Origin: Leptothermofonsia sp049200465
Lineage (GTDB): Bacteria > Cyanobacteriota > Cyanobacteriia > Leptolyngbyales > Leptolyngbyaceae
Length of the DNA: 64,000 nucleotides
Direction of reading: 5' to 3'
Assembly: GCF_049200465.1 (NCBI RefSeq)
Contig: NZ_CP120836.1
Location: forward strand, 868,001 to 932,000
The notes under the pieces were generated by a model, which was given only the letters and a program-made list of their open reading frames with translations, did no database searches and had not been told where the DNA came from. Below, piece after piece: positions 27,808 to 36,286 of the stretch (positions are counted from its first letter, which is position 1; each line of letters opens with the position of its first letter). The translations under genes and the position numbers were made by a program.

Positions 27808-28755
27808 TTAGCGATCAACTTTCACCGGAGCCGTTCCCCAGCCCGTTAAGCTTTGCAGATAAATTCCACCCACGATCGCCAGAAATCCCAAATAACCTAT
27901 CGCTTCAACCAGATAGAATGTGTCCTCGTAGCCAAACAGGGTATGCAAAATAATGCCAGGAAATTGGCGTTCTGGCAGGAGCCGATGAGTATCCCAGAGC
28001 AATGGTCCTAAGAAGCAAGTTTCCCCAACGGATCCCTGGAAGAAACAGAGATTGGAAAACTGAGGATTGATCTGAGTAAGTCGATAGAAGGCGACATCCA
28101 CGTGGGCCAGAGCAGAAACCACTAATCCTGCCACAATTAACAGCAGGAAGAGGCCCATCACCTGAAAAAACAGGCGCAGATTGATTTTGATGCCAAATTT
28201 GAACAGCAAAACACCGATCCCTATAGCCACAAGCAAACCCGAAATTGCCCCCAAAATGGGCACCCAACCCTGTTGAAACCGGGCCGAAATGAATAGGACA
28301 GTTTCAAACCCTTCTCGTAATACAGCAAAAAAGATCAGTCCAAAAATGCCCCAACCTGCGCCCCAACCTGCGCCTGCTTCTGCCTTTAAGGTGCTTCCAA
28401 CAGCCCCCTCCACTTCAGCTTTCAGCAAGCGGGACTGGCGCGTCATCCAGATCAGCATCCAGCTCAACATGGCGATCGCCGCCACACTAAAAAGCCCATT
28501 CAGTAAAGGTTTGACCACTGGCTCATAGGTTTCATTGGCAGCCCCCAGAACTGTAATGATAAGGCCAAACAGAACGCCGACCAACACACTTGCTAGCAAG
28601 CCAACTCCAATACCGCCATACACCCAGAAATTGAGCTGAGTTTGTTCTGCTTTCTTCAGGTAAGCCAGTACAATCCCAACTACAAGGGCAGCTTCTACCC
28701 CTTCCCGCAGGGTGATGACAAAGGTAGGCAAAGCAGGACTCAAATCAATTGGCAT
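27808..28755 (-). CDS. FTR1-family iron permease
   Basis: A 315-residue protein with seven likely membrane helices. Two iron-binding R-E-x-x-E motifs are seen: LREGVEAALVVG near residue 18 and LREGFETVLF near 148, the mark of Ftr1/EfeU permeases that take up ferric or ferrous iron across the plasma membrane. The loop before the second motif contains a duplicated GAGW. No ferroxidase or EfeO/EfeB gene is adjacent. It belongs to a stretch of metal-transport genes with hupE and the Fur-box porin. Confidence 0.92.
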   Translation of the reverse strand: MPIDLSPALPTFVITLREGVEAALVVGIVLAYLKKAEQTQLNFWVYGGIGVGLLASVLVGVLFGLIITVLGAANETYEPVVKPLLNGLFSVAAIAMLSWMLIWMTRQSRLLKAEVEGAVGSTLKAEAGAGWGAGWGIFGLIFFAVLREGFETVLFISARFQQGWVPILGAISGLLVAIGIGVLLFKFGIKINLRLFFQVMGLFLLLIVAGLVVSALAHVDVAFYRLTQINPQFSNLCFFQGSVGETCFLGPLLWDTHRLLPERQFPGIILHTLFGYEDTFYLVEAIGYLGFLAIVGGIYLQSLTGWGTAPVKVDR

Positions 28756-28828
28756 GGTTAGAGAGATACAGCAGGTATCAGGTAAAGAAAGGCCAGGGGA
28801 AGGTGCATTTCGTCATTGGGGAAGTCTA

Positions 28829-28950
28829 CTCTGGTTAAGAAGCTGGAGCTTCGTAACCCTGCCATTAAGCTCTAGCTTCTCTGAACCAACACAGGAAGTG
28901 GGAGCTTCTAATCGACATGGCCAGGCGGGAGCCTGGCAACGAGATAATGG
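28829..28950. repeat. REP-like cluster of short hairpins ending AACGAG
   Basis: Three short hairpins in a row: GAAGCTGGAGCTTC, GAAGTGGGAGCTTC and CCAGGCGGGAGCCTGG followed by CAACGAG. The same arrangement with different stem sequences is at 60470-60596 (ending CCAGACTGGAGTCTGG, TTACGAG), and a single unit is at 45219-45245. It lies in the 850-bp spacer 28756-29604, which has no convincing gene. Confidence 0.7.
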
Positions 28951-29169
28951 CCAATGGATTCCCCCCAAACTTCAGATACGCCCGCCAGAACGGATGTTAA
29001 CCATCAAAAATTGGACATTAGCTAATCTAAGGCTAATGTCCAAAGTCTACCAATCCTATTTTGCCCAATTCTGTAGCGATTCTGTTTGGATTGTGAAAGA
29101 CTTTCCTATCCAGAAAAGCCTTTCACAACGCCTTATTCAAACCTTATTCGAAAACAGTTTAGAACACTG

Positions 29170-29290
29170 ATAAGTAGGTAGCCATAATTAGTTGTAAAGG
29201 GGGGGGTGGGGGCTGCGCCCCCAGGTAGGGGTTTTCACCCCCTCCACGCCCCGAAATTATCCTTATTTAATTGCGGCCTAGCTACTTACT
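29170..29290. repeat. AAGTAGGTAG-ended palindromic repeat, copy 2
   Basis: Ends ATAAGTAGGTAGCCATAATTA and CTAGCTACTTACT form imperfect inverted repeats. The interior has GGGGGCTGCGCCCCC. It is the longest complete copy of the family with 43403-43520. Confidence 0.85.
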
Positions 29291-29297
29291 AGTGAAA

Positions 29298-29491
29298 GAT
29301 GGCATCAGTCCAGCAACCATTGGGGTGGGGAGTGGGAAGTAGGAGGGAGCCAGAATGGTATCCGTATTCCCGCTGTGCTGTACTCGTGTTGCAAACACTC
29401 AATTTTGCAACATGAGGGTTTGGGGGCGAAGCCCCCAAGCAGGGGTGGAACCCCTGTACCCCCAACAAAACTTCCGTTTTGCTGTATTAGC
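29298..29491. repeat. composite repeat, CTAGT...GCAAA family with left extension
   Basis: The segment from GATGGCATCAGTCCAG to CCGTGCTGTACT-like sequence (29298-29380) and the palindromic part 29381-29491 (GTTGCAAACACTCAATTTTG, GGGGGCGAAGCCCCC, CAGGGGTGGAACCCCTG) recur in the same order at 63861-64000. The palindromic part alone recurs inverted at 3305-3412. Confidence 0.8.
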
Positions 29492-29604
29492 TACCTACTA
29501 AGGAGCATGGATTAAATAACATCTGATTTTTCCACGTCCTTAACCTCTCCCCTGCCCCCTCTCCGGCTCGAAGAAGGGTGCCGAGCGGGGTGAGGTTCCA
29601 GAGA

Positions 29605-30312
29605 TTATTTAATTTTCGTTCCTAACCTTGAAGCGAGGTGCTCAGAAAAAACGACACCGATGACACAGACGCCATAGCCGAAGTAACGCATGAAAGCGGG
29701 GATCATTCGAGAGGAGCTTTGAGTCGCTTTTCTACCCAGCCAAAACGCCAGTAGCGAGATCGCCAACTGAATCACTGTAAAGCCCAACAGGTAAGCCACC
29801 AACGGCGTCATCTCGGCACCCACAATGGACTCGCCATAGGCATACCCATGAAACAACCCGGCGATCGCAGCCAGTCCAGCAACAACCCCAAAATTCCACG
29901 GACAAGCGATTGCCAGTAGCAATCCCAGCGCAATCACAGAAAGAGCAATCATAATTTCAGGTACAGGCAAATCAACCTTCATAATGTGCAGGCCAGTTCC
30001 CACCATAGCTGTCACCACAAACACCAGGGGAAGCAAAGCCCCCCGCACCTGTTTAACCGAGAGTAGTCCAATAGCGACAACAAATGCCAAATGATCTAAC
30101 CCAATCACTGGATGAGCTACTCCAGACAGAAAACCTTCAAGAAAACTAGCTGGGGTTCTACCCTCCATTGCATGGTGAGCCGCTGCAGGTTGAACAACTC
30201 CCCAAAAGCCAAACCCAATCAATCCCAAAATTTGAGCAATTTCAGTCCTTCTAAGGCATACGGGGAAACCAGCAAGAGCATCTAATTTTTTTAATCGTGT
30301 ATTAACCATCAT
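29605..30312 (-). CDS. hupE: HupE/UreJ-type metal permease, probably cobalt uptake
   Basis: A 235-residue membrane protein with an N-terminal hydrophobic segment ending PAAAHH and six further helices. The family's metal motif HPVIGLDHLAFV and the second histidine block GLFHGYAYGE are both present. HupE/UreJ proteins carry nickel or cobalt into the cell. Because a cobalamin riboswitch precedes this gene, cobalt for B12 synthesis is the more likely substrate, a link known for cyanobacterial hupE. Two adjacent ATGs (30312, 30309) could both serve as the start. Confidence 0.92.
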   Translation of the reverse strand: MMVNTRLKKLDALAGFPVCLRRTEIAQILGLIGFGFWGVVQPAAAHHAMEGRTPASFLEGFLSGVAHPVIGLDHLAFVVAIGLLSVKQVRGALLPLVFVVTAMVGTGLHIMKVDLPVPEIMIALSVIALGLLLAIACPWNFGVVAGLAAIAGLFHGYAYGESIVGAEMTPLVAYLLGFTVIQLAISLLAFWLGRKATQSSSRMIPAFMRYFGYGVCVIGVVFSEHLASRLGTKIK

Positions 30313-30344
30313 CCATACCTCGCAGATGAAAGGATTCTGCTAAA

Positions 30345-30515
30345 GAATTGGCGGGCATCCTGGCTTTAGAAGATTTTGGGTTTTGAGTTGGGTTGACTAG
30401 TTCAACCCCCAACACCCTATGGCTTCTGTTACAGTTGCGGGACAGCGGCAGACTCGCACTGCACTTTCCCCCTTACCTCCAGTGGCTGATCCCCACCAGA
30501 ACCAATTCCAATGCC
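30345..30515 (-). promoter_or_regulatory. cobalamin (B12) riboswitch upstream of hupE
   Basis: On the minus strand the leader contains the conserved blocks in order: GGGGATCAGCCACTGG, GGTAAGGGGGAAAGTGCAG, GAGTCTGCCGCTGTCCCGCA (the B12 box, continuing ACTGT) and GCCAGGATGCCCGCC. It ends about 35 bp before the hupE ATG, so the switch can sequester the start region. Boundaries are approximate. When adenosylcobalamin is plentiful, hupE expression should be shut off. Confidence 0.88.
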
Positions 30516-30829
30516 AGGTCAGTGTATCACAAGTGGTTATGACGAAATGAAAATCTTAGCAGGGCTTTGCGAAGGGGAAGGTAAGTGGATGAGTTTTGAG
30601 TGTAATAAAGGCAACAGGCAGCAGGGTGCAGGGGTCCCCTTGCCCTTCCACTCATCCTCTCCTTGCACCTTCTGACTCCTGATTCCCGGCTTCTCCCACC
30701 AGGCATCTACTGTCAATTGTTTAATTCGGCATAACAGAATATCTCTGCAAAAACCGGGGGAAGGGGATAGCAAAAAGGTTTTGTTTGGTTTTAAGTTTTA
30801 TCCTGAAAGCTTGAATGGTAAATGAGAAT

Positions 30830-30848
30830 GTTTATGATTATCATTATT
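30830..30848 (+). promoter_or_regulatory. Fur-box-like operator upstream of the porin gene
   Basis: GTTTATGATTATCATTATT agrees at 15 of 19 positions with the classical Fur consensus GATAATGATAATCATTATC. It lies about 125 bp before the porin start. Adjacent AATGAGAATG and ATATTCAT extend the AT-rich dyad. It implies repression in iron-replete cells. Confidence 0.65.
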
Positions 30849-30955
30849 AGATATTCATAAACCCGCCATCCATAGCAGGCATCTGGGAGTAACTTGATGA
30901 ACGGCAATACTTTGGCTGAATGGGTTGAGCCCATTTAATTAAGCCCATTTATTAG

Positions 30956-30964
30956 GTGTGAGGA
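30956..30964 (+). promoter_or_regulatory. predicted Yfr1 sRNA pairing site over the porin ribosome-binding region
   Basis: GTGTGAGGA, 10-18 nt before the porin ATG at 30974, is the exact complement of UCCUCACAC within ACUCCUCACAC, the ultraconserved single-stranded motif of the cyanobacterial sRNA Yfr1. Yfr1 is known to pair with outer-membrane porin messages in Prochlorococcus. Pairing here would cover the site used for translation initiation. Confidence 0.55.
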
Positions 30965-30973
30965 AAAGGAACC

Positions 30974-32668
30974 ATGATGAACCAGTTATTCAAATCTCTG
31001 CTGCTCAGCCCTGTTCTCCTGGGAATGGTCGCAGCTGGGACTTCTGCTCAGATCTATCAATCAACATCTCAACCTGCGCCCAAACTTACCACCGATCCCT
31101 TAATCGACACTCCTAAAAAGAGTACTGGTGCCCTGCCCGGACGGGTGATGTTTGTTTCCCAGTTGCAGCCTACTACTCCTGTAGGGCAGGCCAATAGAGC
31201 TATGGCTCAGGTAACATCCGTTTCCCAACTGTCTGACGTGAGACCGACGGATTGGGCCTTTCAAGCGTTACAATCCCTGGTTGAACGTTATGGTTGTATC
31301 GTTGGCTATCCAGACAAAACCTACCGGGGTAATCAGGCCATGACTCGCTACGAGTTTGCAGCGGGTCTCAATGCCTGCATGGATCGCGTCAGCGAGCTAA
31401 TCGCAGCGGCAACGACTGATCTGGTGAAGAAGGAAGATCTGGCAATTCTGCAAAAACTTCAGGAAGAATTTGCGACAGAATTAGCCGTTTTGCGTGGTCG
31501 GGTTGATGCCCTGGAAGCCCGTACCACAACCCTGGAAAAGCAGCAGTTTTCAACTACTACTAAGCTGAATGGAGAAGTCATCTTCGCTTTGGCGGGAGTC
31601 CTAGCTGGGGAGAACGCTCTGGGCCAGGATATTGATCGAAACGTGGTTTTGGGCGATCGCGTACGTCTCAACTTTGACACCAGTTTCACCGGGAGAGACC
31701 TGCTGCGAACCCGGCTTCAGGCTGGAAACCTGGACTTGTTTGGTCCAGTGACGCTGACCCCAGAAGGTTCCCTCCGCTTTAATGCCGACAGCGGCAACCA
31801 GGTTGGGATCGACGCCCTATTGTATCAGTTCCCCGTTGGCGAAAGCACAACCATCACAATCGAGGCAAACGCGGGTGCAACGGATGACTTTATTCCTACT
31901 CTCAATCCTTACTTTGATGGAGACGGCGGCTTTGGTGCGCTGACTCACTTTGGTACCCGCAACCCTATTTACTACTTGTTAGGTGGGTCAGGGATTGGCA
32001 TCAGCCACTCGTTTGGCAATGTCTTTGAGCTGGGTTTGGGCTATCTGGCAGACAATGGTACTGGAGCCGCGAATCTGCCATTTGCCAAAAATGGCTTGTT
32101 TAACGGACCCTATGGCGCAATCGCCCAGCTAACCATCACCCCCTCTGAGCGGTTCCAAATCGGTTTAACCTACATTCACTCCTACAAAACCGACTTTTCA
32201 ACCGCTGGTGAAACCGGCAGTAATCAAGCAAACTTTGTTGAATTCACAGGTTTGCCTTTTTCAACCAATTCCTATGGCATTGGTGCCTCCTTCCAAATTA
32301 CCCCAGGCATTGTACTTAATGGCTCTGCAGGATACACTAAGGCGCGATCGCTGGGAGCGGGTTTCAGGGGCGACGCTGATGTCTGGAACTGGATGGTGGG
32401 GTTGGCCTTTCCTGACCTGGGCAGAAAGGGTAGCGTCGGCGGTGTTCTCGTTGGCATGGAGCCCAAAGTAACCGAAGTAGACGGTAACTTACAAGCGGCT
32501 CTTTCCGATGATCCCGACACATCCCTTCACATTGAGGCGTTTTACCAGTTCCAGGTTACAGACAACATCGCCATCACCCCTGGCCTCATCTGGCTTACTG
32601 CACCCGATCACAATCGTGGTAACGACGACATCGTGATTGGAGTTGTTCGCACCACCTTCACCTTCTAA
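30974..32668 (+). CDS. iron-uptake porin with SLH domain (SomA/OprB type)
   Basis: A 564-residue outer-membrane protein: signal peptide (MMNQLFKSLLLSPVLLGMVA), a periplasmic SLH domain at about 80-140 (VSQLSDVRPTDWAFQALQSL, GYPDKTYRGNQAMTRYEFAA), a coiled coil at about 140-195 (LQKLQEEFATELAVLRGRVD) and a beta barrel to the C-terminal Phe (VVRTTFTF). The SLH domain ties the barrel to the cell wall. Related porins are major outer-membrane proteins, some required for iron uptake. A Fur-like box and a candidate Yfr1 site lie in the leader. Confidence 0.95.
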   Translation: MMNQLFKSLLLSPVLLGMVAAGTSAQIYQSTSQPAPKLTTDPLIDTPKKSTGALPGRVMFVSQLQPTTPVGQANRAMAQVTSVSQLSDVRPTDWAFQALQSLVERYGCIVGYPDKTYRGNQAMTRYEFAAGLNACMDRVSELIAAATTDLVKKEDLAILQKLQEEFATELAVLRGRVDALEARTTTLEKQQFSTTTKLNGEVIFALAGVLAGENALGQDIDRNVVLGDRVRLNFDTSFTGRDLLRTRLQAGNLDLFGPVTLTPEGSLRFNADSGNQVGIDALLYQFPVGESTTITIEANAGATDDFIPTLNPYFDGDGGFGALTHFGTRNPIYYLLGGSGIGISHSFGNVFELGLGYLADNGTGAANLPFAKNGLFNGPYGAIAQLTITPSERFQIGLTYIHSYKTDFSTAGETGSNQANFVEFTGLPFSTNSYGIGASFQITPGIVLNGSAGYTKARSLGAGFRGDADVWNWMVGLAFPDLGRKGSVGGVLVGMEPKVTEVDGNLQAALSDDPDTSLHIEAFYQFQVTDNIAITPGLIWLTAPDHNRGNDDIVIGVVRTTFTF

Positions 32669-32796
32669 ACCAGTTTTTCCTCCTCCAACAAGCCATGTGT
32701 AGAACGTAAGGGCTCACACAATGGCTATTGGACTTTCAGGGTGGGACGTTTGTCTCACCTTTTTTATGCGAGGAGAGACGGGCGAGGGGTGAGGAG

Positions 32797-32826
32797 CTGT
32801 TATAGCTGTCGCCAGGTTGCTTAGAA
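32797..32826. repeat. partial copy of the TATAGC palindromic repeat
   Basis: GTTATAGCTGTCGCCAGGTT matches, inverted, the right end of the element at 53499-53612. Only the end is present, so this is a truncated copy or a solo end. Confidence 0.55.
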
Positions 32827-32828
32827 CC

Positions 32829-33188
32829 TTACCCCTCCTCCAGCAAAGCATCGCAATAGCGAATTAATGTCAGGACGCGATCGCTCACTTGTTTTCGCCG
32901 TTGCTCTCCTGTTCCGGCCTTCCGTGCTGCTTGCAAAAACATCACATCCATTCCTAACAGACGTAATTGTTTGTCTATTTCCACCTGGTAAGACTGCACC
33001 CGTTGTTCAACTTCAGGAGGTAGTTCATCTGTATTCAAAGTTAGAATTTTGGTCTGAAAAAATTGCTGAAGTTTAGTAACTTCTAGTTTCAATCCACTGC
33101 CATCATTCCCTTGCTTAACCGTCTCGTTCATTTGCCTCAGAGCCTGCTTAAATTCTCCGTACGACTGCTGGTGAAGTGGAAGTAACAT
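32829..33188 (-). CDS. patD: PatD family protein (heterocyst frequency control)
   Basis: A 119-residue helical protein starting MLLPLHQQSYGEFKQALRQM. The C-terminal block VQSYQVEIDKQLRLLGMDVMFLQAARKAGT, RRKQVSDRVLTLIRYCDALL matches PatD, which in Anabaena limits heterocyst frequency by working with FtsZ. Homologues also occur in cyanobacteria that form no heterocysts, so its presence does not prove differentiation here. It diverges from rel across a 470-bp spacer. Confidence 0.85.
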   Translation of the reverse strand: MLLPLHQQSYGEFKQALRQMNETVKQGNDGSGLKLEVTKLQQFFQTKILTLNTDELPPEVEQRVQSYQVEIDKQLRLLGMDVMFLQAARKAGTGEQRRKQVSDRVLTLIRYCDALLEEG

Positions 33189-33662
33189 TTTGCCTGAGCC
33201 CTTCTTTCATCATCATTAAAAAGCCCCCAATCCATTCAGCTTCGTGTTTCTTGGAAGAAACACGCACAAAAATTAGTAGATTTGTAAAGAATCTTATCCG
33301 CGTTGGTAAGATAGAGATCAAAGAAAGCTTTATACCCTTAAGGTAAGCTGTAAGTTCTAGTTCGGCTTCCTTTGTTCAGAGATAATTTGATACTTCTATC
33401 ACTTTGAAATTCGTTTTAGCAATTCGGTCTTAAAGTCTGTCCGAAGACTAGAGTGGTTGAGGAAATATCTCGAGCCCAGGATGTTTTCGGGTCGGTTTTA
33501 GAAGCTAGAGCGATCCCAGTCTAGCTTACGAGTCCTGAAAAGTAGACCCAGGCTAGACCAAAGCTCATTCATCGTTAAGTGTTTGACCATTATTGCAGTA
33601 AAATCCGTTGCATTAAAATCCAGTACAACCTTTTAAGCCTTTCAACCTCCTGGCTGTGCAAC
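33189..33662. other. long divergent spacer between patD and rel
   Basis: About 470 bp without a convincing gene. It contains a perfect palindrome at 33244-33263 (GTGTTTCTTGGAAGAAACAC, 9-bp arms) near the patD start, a shorter dyad ATCTTA...TAAGAT around 33281-33302 and a hairpin AGCTAGA...TCTAGCT around 33503-33526. The first could be an operator for patD; the last could lie in the rel leader. Confidence 0.5.
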
Positions 33663-35948
33663 ATGAACTTAGCAGCTTCTGTATCATCCCTTGAACCTGT
33701 ATCTCCCATTGAGTTTGTCATTCCTAACTGGCTGCGGGAGTGCATGAACGCACGACAATCAGCGGGTGACAATCCGGCTGATGATGCCAATTCTGATGCC
33801 GATCTAATTTGTCGCGCTTTTGAATTTGCCTACAGCCTACACAAAGGTCAACGGCGGGCATCAGGGGAGCCCTACATCATTCATCCAGTTGCTGTTGCAG
33901 GATTGTTGCGTGATCTGGGCGGCGGCAGTGCCATGATTGCGGCGGGTTTCTTGCATGACGTGGTGGAAGACACCAATGTTACAGCCGATGAGCTAGAAGA
34001 ACGGTTTGGGAAGGAAGTCCGGTTGCTGGTTGAAGGCGTGACCAAGCTTTCAAAGTTCAATTTCTCCAGTAAAACAGAACGGCAGGCAGAAAATTTTCGC
34101 CGTATGTTTATTGCGATGGCCCAGGACATCCGGGTGATTGTCGTGAAGTTAGCCGATCGCCTCCACAATATGCGTACCTTAGAGTACTTGCCTGACCATA
34201 AACGCCGTCAAATTGCCCTGGAAACCCGCGAAATCTTTGCTCCACTAGCCAATCGTCTGGGGATCGGTCGCTTCAAGTGGGAACTTGAGGATCTGGCATT
34301 TAAGTATCTGGAACCCGAAGCCTATCGGGAAATTCAAGAACTGGTTGCGGAAAAGCGAGGCGATCGGGAAGCCCGGTTAGCGCAAGTGGTCGAAAACCTG
34401 AAGCAACGCCTGACCCAGGCAGGTATCGACTACGTTGAAATCAGCGGTCGGCCCAAGCATCTTTACGGTATCTACCAAAAAATGCAGCGGCAGCAGAAAG
34501 GGTACAACGAGATCTATGATGTTGCCGCCATTCGCATCATCGTCAAAGCAAATGACGCATGCTACCGGGCACTGGCAGTTGTTCATGACATTTTCCGCCC
34601 AATTCCTGGACGCTTCAAAGATTACATCGGCCTCCCCAAGCCCAATCGCTATCAATCCCTCCACACTGTTGTAATTGGCAATACGGGAAAGCCCCTGGAG
34701 GTTCAAATTCGTACTCTGGAAATGCATCATGTAGCTGAGTACGGAATCGCCGCCCACTGGAAATATAAAGAAACGGGCAGTTCTAACGTCCAGATGACCA
34801 CCGCCGACGAAAAGTTTACCTGGTTGCGGCAACTGCTGGATTGGCAAAATGACCTCAAAGATGCCCAGGAATACCTGGAAAACGTCAAAGATGACCTGTT
34901 CGACGGAGATGTGTACGTCTTCACCCCAAATGGTGATGTCATATCCCTTAGCCGGGGCGCAACTCCCGTCGATTTTGCCTATCGGATTCATACCGAAGTT
35001 GGGAACCACTGCGCCGGGGCACGGGTGAATGGACGCATGGTGACCCTGGACACCCTCCTGAAAAATGGAGACATAGTTGAAATCATTACTCAAAAGAACT
35101 CCCGCCCCAGTCTGGACTGGCTCAACTTTGTCGTCACACCCGGTGCTCGTAACCGGATTCGCCAGTGGTATAAACGCTGTAATCGAGAGGAAAATATTGC
35201 GCGGGGCCGGGAAATGCTGGAGCGAGAGCTGGGTAAAAATGGCTTTGAAGCACTGCTGAAGTCCGCTCCTATGCAGGCCACGGCTGAACGATGCAACTAC
35301 CATAGCGTGGAAGATTTGCTCGCCGCATTGGGATACGGCGAAATTACTCTTAACTTGACACTGAATCGTCTGCGGGAAGCGGTTAAGGGTCAGCAGCCCA
35401 TCGCCAGGGCATCAGAAGGGATCAACGATGCTCAGGTGATCCCGCTATTGCCTTCGGTATCTAAACCGACTCCAGTTCAACCTTCTAGTAAATCTCCCAT
35501 TATTGGGGTCGAAGGGTTGCTCTATCATATGGCGGGTTGCTGTACACCGGTTCCTGGCGAAGCAATTATTGGAGTGGTTACTCGTGGACGTGGGATTTCC
35601 ATTCACCGTCAAGGTTGCCCCAATGCCGAGCAAGTTCCGGGCGATCGCCTCGTTCCTGTCAACTGGAATTCCCACGAACAGGAAAGCGGACGCCCCCAAA
35701 CCTATCCCGTGGATATTCAAATTGAAGTCATTGACCGGGTTGGTGTGTTGAAAGATATTTTGTCTCGACTAACAGATAACAATATCAACGTCCGGAATGC
35801 CCAGGTCAAAACCTACCCCGATCAAACCGCTACCATCAATTTGGGAATCGATATCCGGGATCACGAGCAGCTAGAGCGCACGTTCACCCAAATTAAAAAG
35901 TTAAGTGATGTATTGAACTTGCGCCGTCTGAGCCAGGTTGAAGAGTGA
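33663..35948 (+). CDS. rel: bifunctional (p)ppGpp synthetase/hydrolase
   Basis: 761 residues from the ATG at 33663 (MNLAASVSSLEPVSPIEFVI). Domain order is the full RelA/SpoT layout: HD hydrolase with HDVVEDT near residue 98, synthetase with GRPKHLYGIYQKM and RYQSLHT near 330, TGS domain (VYVFTPNGDVISLSRGATPV near 415), a zinc-finger-like region with HMAGCCTPVPGE and HRQGCPN, and a C-terminal ACT domain. The hydrolase motif is intact, so the enzyme should both make and degrade the alarmone, as in most cyanobacteria with a single long RSH. Confidence 0.96.
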   Translation: MNLAASVSSLEPVSPIEFVIPNWLRECMNARQSAGDNPADDANSDADLICRAFEFAYSLHKGQRRASGEPYIIHPVAVAGLLRDLGGGSAMIAAGFLHDVVEDTNVTADELEERFGKEVRLLVEGVTKLSKFNFSSKTERQAENFRRMFIAMAQDIRVIVVKLADRLHNMRTLEYLPDHKRRQIALETREIFAPLANRLGIGRFKWELEDLAFKYLEPEAYREIQELVAEKRGDREARLAQVVENLKQRLTQAGIDYVEISGRPKHLYGIYQKMQRQQKGYNEIYDVAAIRIIVKANDACYRALAVVHDIFRPIPGRFKDYIGLPKPNRYQSLHTVVIGNTGKPLEVQIRTLEMHHVAEYGIAAHWKYKETGSSNVQMTTADEKFTWLRQLLDWQNDLKDAQEYLENVKDDLFDGDVYVFTPNGDVISLSRGATPVDFAYRIHTEVGNHCAGARVNGRMVTLDTLLKNGDIVEIITQKNSRPSLDWLNFVVTPGARNRIRQWYKRCNREENIARGREMLERELGKNGFEALLKSAPMQATAERCNYHSVEDLLAALGYGEITLNLTLNRLREAVKGQQPIARASEGINDAQVIPLLPSVSKPTPVQPSSKSPIIGVEGLLYHMAGCCTPVPGEAIIGVVTRGRGISIHRQGCPNAEQVPGDRLVPVNWNSHEQESGRPQTYPVDIQIEVIDRVGVLKDILSRLTDNNINVRNAQVKTYPDQTATINLGIDIRDHEQLERTFTQIKKLSDVLNLRRLSQVEE

Positions 35949-36021
35949 TTTTTGCTACCTTTCTGCCCCTACTCAACGTGTTTACTCGTAGAGTTGTGAA
36001 AACTACTGCTGATGGAACCAC

Positions 36022-36100
36022 TTCCTGCTAAGATAAATGCGCCGAAGCAGGAATCAAGATCAAAAGCTAAGAGCTTGATGGGCTAAATCGAGTGATTTAG
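36022..36100. ncRNA. cluster of three consecutive hairpins downstream of rel
   Basis: Three dyads follow one another: TTCCTGCT...AGCAGGAA (36022-36053), ATCAAAAGCT AAG AGCTTGAT with one bulge (36059-36079) and CTAAATC GAGT GATTTAG (36083-36100). They fill most of an 80-nt stretch 75 bp past the rel stop. There is no T-run, and no Rfam family comes to mind. A structured leader of the next gene or a small RNA is possible. Confidence 0.4.
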
Positions 36101-36286
36101 GTCACAGTTAGAAGTTGATCTCTCCTGGTAGCATTTAAGGTAATAACCATCACAGAGCCCCTGGTGTGTTGGTTTGAAGTTGCTAAGGTCTTCTGTTGTT
36201 TTGGGACATAGCATTTTAATCTGTCGGTAGATGTCGTACTGGAAACGTTTTAATCGTCATTTTTGGGCTTGGGAGTTCTAGTCGCC

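Noticed and set aside
28712..29170. 152-codon plus-strand frame overlapping the FTR1 start
   Set aside because: It crosses the REP-like hairpins, overlaps the FTR1 gene and has no recognisable protein features.
34377..35303. 308-codon open frame antisense to rel
   Set aside because: It lies wholly within the rel gene in the opposite strand; the peptide has no protein-like motif and rel is certain.
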